The notes below the pieces were generated by a model that was given only the letters and a program-made list of their open reading frames with translations, did no database searches and had not been told where the DNA came from. Below are positions 1 through 6,452 of a stretch of 19,044 nucleotides of DNA, in pieces. This stretch comes from Chrysochromulina tobinii (Eukaryota; Haptophyta; Prymnesiales; Chrysochromulinaceae). The DNA lies in contig JWZX01001938.1 in the NCBI GenBank assembly GCA_001275005.1, positions 1 to 19,044 of the forward strand, in the 5' to 3' direction. A program made the translations under genes and the position numbers. Each line of letters opens with the position of its first letter. The stretch's first letter is position 1.

Positions 1-310
1 AGTCGAGCAACGGCGCGAGCGCTTTGCTCCGACGCAGCTCTGCTTTCATCCACTCACACTCCTCGCGGCTTTGGCGTACCAGCTTGCCTAGAGTGCTCCA
101 GCAGATGCTGACGTCCATCGGGCGCATCTGGAGTGCGTGGCGCTCGTGGGCCTGCAGCACGTCGCGCGCCGTGCGCAGCTCACCAATGCGCGGCACCCTG
201 CCGCCGCGCACCGCTCCGCTGCCGCCACGCGCCGCTGCGCTGCCGCCGCGCGCCGGGGCGCTGCCGCCGCCCGCCGCCGCTGCCGACAACCAGCGCCGGA
301 CCGTGAACAT
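1..310 (-). CDS. Partial N-terminus of a probable organelle-targeted helical-repeat protein
   Basis: An open frame starts at ATG 310 and runs without a stop through the left edge, giving 103 codons. The N-terminus MFTVRRWLSAAAAGGG is Arg/Ala-rich without acids, as in a mitochondrial presequence. A Gly/Ala/Arg/Ser-rich linker follows, then a helical part (RTARDVLQAHERHALQMRPM, then DVSICWSTLGKLVRQSREEC). That spacing recalls the helical repeats of algal RAP/FASTK-like or octotricopeptide RNA-binding proteins, but the family is a guess from a short piece. The + strand frames over the same bases are Pro/Ala-rich shadows. The upstream side (311-612) would hold its promoter, and it carries the GTCAA microsatellite. 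Confidence 0.5.
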   Translation of the reverse strand, partial: MFTVRRWLSAAAAGGGSAPARGGSAAARGGSGAVRGGRVPRIGELRTARDVLQAHERHALQMRPMDVSICWSTLGKLVRQSREECEWMKAELRRSKALAPLLD

Positions 311-336
311 CGCTCCCCGACCGTCACAGCGCTTCC

Positions 337-379
337 GTCAAGTCAAGTCAAGTCAAGTCAAGTCAAGTCAAGTCAAGTC
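337..379. repeat. (GTCAA)n microsatellite
   Basis: More than eight perfect tandem copies of a 5-bp unit (GTCAA) lie 27 bp upstream of the ATG at 310. They fall in the gap between the leftmost gene and the 3' end of the C45 gene. The period of 5 would shift any reading frame, so this is non-coding. Confidence 0.95.
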
Positions 380-612
380 TGAATCACATTTAATATTATA
401 CACACTTCAGGACCTGAATTTGCCGCACGCCCCAGGTGCGACATGATCCCTCCGGTCGGGTCACAAAACCTATACACTACACAGGACCTGCCACGGCCCC
501 ATGCAGATATGCATACATGTCACACTCACCGCGACCCAGAGCGCATGCAGTTGCAACGGAGTTAGCGAAGAGTTAGCGCACAGCCACAGGCCATCCGGCT
601 CGCCTGCCGTCG

Positions 613-1991
613 CTAGCGGCGCGCGAATGGCAGTGTGAGGTTGGCGAGGACCCGGCCTTCCCGCGTCGACGGGTTGCCCGCGTAAACCCGGAGCGTGCGA
701 GTGCGCAGGTCGAAGATTGCGGACGCAATCGTCCAGTCGGACAGATCGCCCTTTTGATGAGAGACGTCATCATGGAAGATGGGGTACGGTACGTCCTTCT
801 GGTCGCCGATGGCCGCGAGAAGCGCATCGGGCGCCTCAGCCGGCGTCGCCGCCGCGATGCTCGGCAGCAGTTGGGCGGCACGCGCCTGATGAGGGAGGCC
901 ATCAGATATGATCAGAGGCCATCATACGCAATCAGAGGCCATCAGTGGTCATCAGAGGCCATCAGGGGCGGCCGTTGGGCTGGACGCACCTTCATCAGTG
1001 GTCATCAATGGTCATCATCAGTGGTCATCATCAGTGGTCATCATCAGTGGTCATCAGAGGCCATCAGGGGCGGCCGTTGGGCTGGACGCACCTCGCGGTG
1101 GAGGGTCGAGTTGTCGAATTCCTGTGGGATCTGAAGGGTGAGGTACGAGTTGGCATGGAAGAAAGGCGCCGAGATGGGCCTCACTGCATGCACGCCAAAC
1201 GGAGCCGCCTCGACGTTCACGATGCGCGGCGACTCGTCGCCGAACCAGAGGAGCTGGTAATTATGGCCTGCGCCGCCTCGCGGGTCGGTGACGATCTTGA
1301 TCGCGGCCTCAATCGAGGTGGCGCCCAGGATGGCGCGCGAGAGGAAGCCGCGCCCGAGGCCCGGGCACTGCGGCTGTGAGGGGCCCACCCAGTTGAGCGT
1401 GAACCCGAACCCGGCGTCGTTGAACGCGAACGCGCCGCTCGGGAGTTCGCCGAGGTACGTGTACGCGTTCCATGTGGGACCGCCGTTACCCATCCTGGCC
1501 GTCACGAAAGCTGTGCGGTTGAGGTCGGTGACGTCGTTGTCCTCGTTGTGCGCGACGGCGCACGCCGCCGGCGCGGGCGGGCACATCATAAAGTCCGTGC
1601 AGCTCAGGCCGATGATGGGCGGCTCGGACTGGTCCGACGCGCAGTCGGAGAACTCGAGAACGATGTTCTGCAGGAAGATGGTCTCAAAGGGCTCACCGCT
1701 GCCGTCGGACATGCCGCGGAGCTCGGCAACGTATTCGGGGTACACGGACTCGTGCAGGTCCAGGAATGCCTGGTACAGGTCCGGCGTCCGGCGCGCGAGA
1801 AACTGGAGGTACTCGATATCGGACTTCTTGGCAGCAAAGCGCTCGTTGATGGTGGACTTGAAGGTCCGGCCGAGCTCGAGGCCAAACTGGTGATGGTCGT
1901 CGACGGTGACGAGCGGCCCGTTGAATGTGAAAGTCGGGAGCACGACCGAGCCTGGAGGCATGCCCACTGTCGTCATGGCAAGCCACGACAT
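613..1991 (-). CDS. Peptidase C45 / acyl-transferase-type Ntn hydrolase, two exons
   Basis: Exon 1 is 1991-1092 (300 codons) and exon 2 is 885-613 (90 codons plus TAG); the junction is phase 0, giving a 390-aa product. The fold reads like the isopenicillin-N acyltransferase (AAT)/C45 family: an N-terminal helical part (VDDHHQFGLELGRTF, residues 30-44), then GLSCTDF with the likely autocatalytic nucleophile Cys131, AHNED at 147-151 where the family has GQNWD, and GAFAFNDAGFGFTLN. The end of exon 2 (TIASAIFDLRTRTLRVYAG) matches the usual C-terminal strand pair. Members cleave or transfer amide-linked acyl groups after self-processing; the substrate here is unknown. The residue before Cys131 is Ser, not the common Gly. 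The first ATG in frame was chosen; the frame is open upstream to a GTG at 2069, so the start is uncertain. Confidence 0.78.
886..1091 (-). other. Repeat-bearing intron of the C45 gene (206 nt)
   Basis: Donor GAG|GTGCGTCC, acceptor CCTCCCTCATCAG|GCGCGTG. On the sense strand it is built of CTGATGGCC, CTGATGACC and similar words. The first 25 or so bases of the intron (from GTGCGTCCAGCCCAACGGCC) recur exactly 102 bp further in, at 989. They also resemble the start of exon 2 (GCGCGTGCCGCCCAACTGCT). Reading through the intron gives only a short tail and a stop, while splicing restores the conserved C45 C-terminus. Confidence 0.8.
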
Positions 1992-2092
1992 CACGTTCCT
2001 GTCGTCGCCAAACTCACCATTTCTCACCTCCGGAGACGCCGGCCGCTCCAGTGTGAAGAAAGTGTTCACACACTCACACTCACGCTACGCTC

Positions 2093-5000
2093 TCATCGTA
2101 GCTCGCCGGTCGCACCCGTCGGTGCGTTCGCCGCAGCCGCCACTGTCGTCGTGGTGCGTGTCTGGGGGGGCGGCGTCAGCTCGAACCGTGCGCTTGACAC
2201 GGCGCTTGTCCGTGCGGCCCGGCGCGGCGTGCGCGAGCGGCGCCCGTCCGTCAGCCCCGAGCTATGCCCCGAGATAGGCTCCGAGACTGGCTCGACCTCC
2301 TCGCGAGCCTGACGCGAGCGCTGCCCCATCAACCCCGAGCTCTGCCCTGAGTTGAACGCTCTCGTTCGCTCAACCTGTGCCCTCGCCTTGAGATGGAGCG
2401 TCGCATCGGCCGACGCTTCCGCCGCCGCGAGTCGACGCAGCTCGTCGAGGTCGTCGCGCGCAAGGGCGTAGCCTCGATGCAACAGCTCGTCCTCAAGCCG
2501 GCCGGCGAGCCGCGCTGTGTTGGGCGCGTACCTGATTGGGGAGGTCATCGACGGAGATGAATAGGGGATTAATGGGGTATTCATGGGGTGCATCGGGGAG
2601 GTCATCAGAGAGGTCATCAGGGAAGGCATCAGGGAGATCATCAGGGAGGCAGTGAGGGAGGTGACCAGGGAGGTGACCAGGGAGGTCATCAGGGAGGCCA
2701 TCAGGGAGGTCATCAGGGCTGATGAGGGAGGCCATCAGGGCTGATGAGGGAGGCCATCAGGGAGCTGTTGGTGGCGCGTACACGCTGTGGGGAACATAGG
2801 GCTGCACCTCGCCCAGCTGCTCGATCTCCTCGTTTAATCTCCGAAGCATCGCCGCCGCCTCTGCCGCCGATTGCTCGGCACGGCGCGCGGCCGCCCGGAG
2901 ACGTGTCGAGGCCTCTTGCGTCGCGACTGCCTGCCGTGCCTCGCGCACCTGATGAGGGAGGCAATCGGGAGGGTGGCGATGAGGGAGGCAATCAAGGCTC
3001 GGCCTACCGTGCCTTGCGCACCTGACAAGGGAGGCAATCGGGGGATGGCGAGAAGAGGCAATCAAGGCACCCTGCCGTGCCTTTCGCACCTCGGCCAGTC
3101 GCTGATGATGATGCTGCTGCTGTTGATGACGATGCATCGTAGGCAAGCTCTGGTCCCTGCACGCGGCCGGGGTCGTCCCGCTGGCGCCACTCGCGGCCCC
3201 GTTCAAGCCGGCATGCGCGCCGCTGATCGAGGCCGTCGAAGCGGAATTGGAATGGGATTCGGGATTGGAATGGGGCGGAGAGGGAAGCATGTCGTGGGGA
3301 ACACGCTGTGGGGAGGGAAGCATGCCAGGCGCGATGCCGAAACGGAGGAAGCGCCCGAACACGCCCGCCTCGATGAAGCCTAGTCCGGGCTCGTCAAGCG
3401 CCTGAGAGAGGTCATCAGGTGTAATCAGAGGCTTAATGCCTTGATCTGTGCGATCATAGTGCAATCAGGCTCATCGGTGTCACCTTCCAGAGGCTCTTGA
3501 GGCGAGCGGGGCTCATCTGGATTGGGGAGATCATGAATCCGCTCCGGAGCACGCCCTTGAATTCGTCAAAAACCAATCGGAGCGCCGAGCTGCCACCCGC
3601 CGTCCCACCCGCCGGAACCGCACTCAAGCTCGTCGGCCCTCCACAATGGTGCTCCTTGAGGACACGAAACCACTCAGTCTTGGGGCTCGAGTGCGGGTAC
3701 AGTGCAGCGAGCGCCTCGGTGCATAGGCACTGCATCTCTGCCACTGCCTCCGGTCCAGCGGCCTCTACCCCATCCAAATCCGCTGTGGGGAAGTCGGGGC
3801 GGCGGTTCGCGTCCGCGGCCATCTGACGCTCGCGAGTGGCCGCGTGCTCCACCGCGTGCCTGATGAGGCACGCCATCACAGGGAGGCCATTAGAGTTAAT
3901 TAGAGTGGCCATTAGAGTGGCCATTAGAGTGGCCATTTGAGGGATCTCATCAGGAATTCAATCTCTCGAAATCTCCCCTCCTCGAGACATCGCCAGCTCG
4001 AGTGCACTACCGGTGCAATCAGGCGCAATCAGGCGCAATCAGGTACAATCTCCTCGCGACCTCGCCAGCTCGAGTGCAATCAGGCGCAATCAGTCGCAAT
4101 CAGGTACAATCTCGTCACCTCCTCGCAAGCTCGAGTGCAATCAGGCGCAATCAGGCGCAATCAGGTACAATCTCCTCGCGACCTCGCCAGCTCGAGTGCA
4201 ATCAGGCGCAATCAGGTACAATCTCGTCACCTCCTCGCAAGCTCGAGTGCAATCAGGCGCAATCAGGTACAATCTCGTCACCTCCTCGCAAGCTCGAGTG
4301 CAATCAGGCGCAATCAGGTACAATCTCCTCACCTCCTCGCCAGCTCGATGGCGCGCGGTGAGGCGCCCTCGGGAAGAGCACCTCGCTTCATAAACCGAAT
4401 GAACTCACCCGCGGAGCAAGTGCCGTCGCCGTTGCGGTCAAGCACTTTCCAGAGCGATCGCAGCGCCGCATCGCTCAATTCACTCTGCGAGCATCCGAGC
4501 ACCTGATGGGGGAGGGAATCGGGGGGGGGGGGCGATGAGGGAGGCAATCAAGGCAACTCGCTCTGCGAGCATCCGAGCACCTCCCGCACAGCCTCCGTGT
4601 ACTCGCCAAAGTCGATGCGTCCCGAGCGGTTGTGATCGATCGTGCGGAAGAGGCGGAAGTACGCGCCGCCGTCCTGGGCGCCGCATGCCTCGTATAGGAA
4701 CCGATTGCATTTTCGAGAGAGGGCGACGACCTGTACCCATGAGCAATCATCAGCGGGCGTCAGCGACCATCTCAGCAATCTATCAGCAATCATCAGCGAC
4801 CTGTACCCATGAGCGATCATCAGCAATCATCAGCCACCATCTCAGCGATCATAAGTGACCTGTTCCAATCAGGTGCCATCAGGTGCCATCAGGTGCCATC
4901 AGGTGGATTGCACACTCTCTCACAAACCTCCTCGTCGGTAGCAGGCGCCACCGCAGCCAGCTGTGCCGTCACATCGCGACCGGATCGAGCATGCTCCTCG

Positions 5001-5668
5001 GCGGTCTGACGACGTTGAGCCTCGAGTCGAGCCGCCGCAAGGCGTGCGCGCGCCGCCTCGGCCGCCGTGCGCGCCGCCGCGGGCTCCCCCCGCCGCATGA
5101 AGGCGCCGAATTCGCCCATGGACAACTGGCCGGAGCCATCGGTATCGAGAGCTTTCCACAGCGCGCAAAGCTTGTCATCACTCAAAGCTTCGTGGCTCAT
5201 GGCGAGGCCGTCGCGCGAGCGGAAGAGGTAGGAGAACTCACTGAACGAGATGCGGCCCGAGTCGTCCGTGTCGACCAGCTTGAAGCACTTGGACCAAACG
5301 ATCCTCGGCGTCTTCGGATCGGATGGCGTGCACTTGTGGTTGAGCAGCTCGGCGAGCTTGGTGATCTCGTCCTCGTGAAGCGGCAGCACGTGCGCGGTGA
5401 TGTGCACCATCGTCGCGCCGCGATTTTCCTCGAGCTGCTCGCGAAGCCGCGCCGCGTTTGCGTCCTTGGCTCTCTGCGCCTCGGCCAGCGCCACCATCTG
5501 CCTCTTGCGGAGGAGCTCGCGTTGCACCTTGGCGATCTGCTTCCGAACGGTCGCTTCGGCGCTCACGGCAGCCTTCCACTCGCTCAGCGGTTGCGCTTCG
5601 GCGTCGACGAGGCGGTGGCTCACGGCCGACGGCCGAGGCGAGTTGAGCTTGGGCAGCGCTCGCATCAT
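2093..5668 (-). CDS. Multi-EF-hand calcium-binding protein, seven exons
   Basis: Joined exons (minus strand): 5668-4928, 4730-4581, 4502-4333, 3859-3484, 3401-3090, 2948-2782, 2531-2093. All six junctions keep phase, giving 784 aa. Canonical EF-hand loops are DTDDSGRISFSE (133-144), DTDGSGQLSMGE (175-186), DHNRSGRIDFGE (279-290) and DRNGDGTCSAGE (319-330). A fifth, degenerate loop at 482-493 (DEPGLGFIEAGV) has Val at position 12. Between the hands lie charged Ala/Arg/Gln helices, probably coiled coil; a Gln/His run (QQQQHHH) precedes the last helices, and the tail is Ser/Arg/Thr-rich. No kinase or other catalytic domain is visible, so a calcium sensor or scaffold is the safest reading. ATG 5668 is followed at once by a second ATG. 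Every intron carries the CTGAT-type repeats. The TGA at 2095-2093 lies about 100 bp from the C45 start. Confidence 0.75.
2532..2781 (-). other. EF-hand gene intron 6, CTGATG array (250 nt)
   Basis: Donor CAGCGT|GTACGCGCC, acceptor GACCTCCCCAATCAG|GTACGCGCC, phase 2 (Val codon split). The intron begins with GTACGCGCCACCAACA and the next exon with GTACGCGCCCAACACA. The middle is about 18 copies of an 11- to 15-bp CTGATGACCTCC-type unit on the sense strand. Splicing joins HSV to YAPNTARLAG. Confidence 0.8.
2949..3089 (-). other. EF-hand gene intron 5, two tandem introner-like units (141 nt)
   Basis: Donor GAG|GTGCGAAAGG, final acceptor CCTCCCTCATCAG|GTGCGCGAGG, phase 0. A complete second unit sits inside: at 3021 another CAG|GTGCGCAAGGCACGGTAGG. 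Three copies of the GTGCGNNAGGCACGG word therefore lie 68 and 73 bp apart. The middle copy hits TAG in frame, so it is most likely intronic. Spliced protein: QRLAE|VREARQ. Confidence 0.8.
3402..3483 (-). other. EF-hand gene intron 4 (82 nt)
   Basis: Donor GGAAG|GTGACACC, acceptor GACCTCTCTCAG|GCGCTTGAC, phase 0. Splicing joins KSLWK to ALDEPGLGF. It holds three CTGAT words on the sense strand and no long flanking duplication, so it may be an older family member. Confidence 0.75.
3860..4332 (-). other. EF-hand gene intron 3, large nested array (473 nt)
   Basis: Donor GCGAGGAG|GTGAGGAG, acceptor GTGCCTCATCAG|GCACGCGG, phase 2 (Arg codon split), joining IELAR to RHAVEHAAT. The 5' part is the 51-bp nested array described separately. 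The 3' part holds four tandem CTCTAATGGCCA-like words, where CTAAT replaces the CTGAT of the other introns. Confidence 0.75.
3995..4345. repeat. Nested tandem array, 51 bp plus variable 10-bp subunits
   Basis: The word AGCTCGAGTGCA recurs at 3995, 4067, 4128, 4189, 4240 and 4291, and in changed form at 4342, with spacings 72, 61, 61, 51, 51 and 51. The difference is the number of GCGCAATCAG 10-mers per unit. On the minus strand each unit carries CTCGAGCTNGCGAGG, a near copy of the last coding bases of exon 3 (ATCGAGCTGGCGAGG), and most carry its donor AGGTGA. Confidence 0.92.
4503..4580 (-). other. EF-hand gene intron 2 with 27-bp flanking duplication (78 nt)
   Basis: Donor CGGGAG|GTGCTCGG, acceptor CCTCCCCCATCAG|GTGCTCGG, phase 0. 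The first 27 bases of the intron, beginning GTGCTCGGATGCTCGCAGAG, equal the first 27 of exon 3 with two mismatches. The remainder is only about 50 bp and includes a run of 12 C (G at 4521-4532 on the + strand). The protein stays in frame either way for nine residues, but splicing gives a single VLGCSQSEL. Confidence 0.85.
4731..4927 (-). other. EF-hand gene intron 1 with duplicated acceptor (197 nt)
   Basis: Donor GAGGAG|GTTTGTGAG, acceptor ATGGGTACAG|GTCGTCGCC, phase 0, joining TDEE to VVALSRKC. On the sense strand it holds CTGATGGCAC tandem copies, then CTGATGATTG and CTGATAGATTG words. The acceptor region CTCATGGGTACAGGTCG occurs twice, about 70 bp apart, and a weaker AACAGGTCAC copy lies further upstream. 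Confidence 0.78.
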
Positions 5669-6452
5669 CTAGTCTGTTCGGTGCGACCTCGGTGTCGATG
5701 AATGGTGTTGCATTACAGTCGAGTCATGGACGAACAGACAGCGAGCCATTTACGGCAAGTTCTTGAACTTGGGGGGTTGCATGCAACGCCGCGTTCCTGG
5801 TGTTGCAAATGCAACTGCGCGCGGACTAAAGCAATGTGCAGCGCCAAGCGGGAAGCAGGTTGTCGCGAATTCCGCATGCAATCTTGCGTTCTTGCCTAAT
5901 TGGGTCAGCACAGAGTCGTTACGCCTAATTCGTTCTACGCGCGTCGGCGATTCCAATGGTACAATCGCGGTCCCCTGACTCCCAAGGGTTCTCAGATTTT
6001 ACACGCTCCCCACTTGTTGGAACGTCGGAACGGGCAAGCTAGCTACTAGGTCGAAACAAGCGCAACAGAATACTCCTGACGCTTGCTCTGCTTGTCGGAA
6101 CGGGAAACGTGGGTGGCAGCCAAAAATCCCACAGCTCGCGAACAGTGAAAGGCGTCGATTACGGTCGGTACTTACAAGGGGCTGGGAGGTACAGTACAGT
6201 ACTTACAAGCTTCTTACAAGCGGCACGCAATCCGATAAGCACCAGTCCGGTCGCGATGCCGCGCGGCTTACTAATAAAAGAGACCGCTCATGAAAAACGA
6301 ATTCCATAGTCTTAATCAGATGCACAAAGTGTGTATTCTGAGCGGGCAATTACAGTGCCGAAGCACCGGTTGTCGCGACTGTCGTGTTAACGTTCACAAG
6401 GCAGGAAAACATAATCCAAGCGTTCACTTACAGGGTCATACCTGTTGCGAAC
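5669..6452. promoter_or_regulatory. Divergent intergenic region between EF-hand and HET-like genes
   Basis: About 780 bp lie between the minus-strand ATG at 5668 and the plus-strand ATG at 6453, with lower GC than its surroundings and no convincing coding frame. The 11-mer GTCGGAACGGG occurs at 6024 and 6094, 70 bp apart. CTTACAAG-type words recur between 6170 and 6222, and GTTGCATGCAACG at 5777 is near-palindromic. These are candidate promoter motifs by position only. Confidence 0.4.

Noticed and set aside
24-446. 140-aa + strand frame with PPRAAALPPRAG repeats
   Set aside because: Shadow of the minus-strand targeted protein, and it runs into the GTCAA microsatellite.
573-902. Minus frame of 109 aa, RRRRLRRPMRFSRPS-like
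   Set aside because: It is C45 exon 2 read one base out of frame; the spliced frame gives the conserved family C-terminus.
3995-4345. Possible CRISPR array because of regular 51/61-bp spacing
   Set aside because: Spacers are not unique; they are themselves 10-bp repeats, and the context is a eukaryotic intron.
3937-4506. Long + strand frames (up to 189 aa) with repeated NQAQSGAIR peptides
   Set aside because: They translate the nested intron array of the EF-hand gene. Units of 51 and 61 bp change relation to frame, and the EF-hand exons are on the other strand.
4883-5701. 272-aa + strand frame
   Set aside because: Exact shadow of the first EF-hand exon, whose minus frame has two canonical calcium loops.
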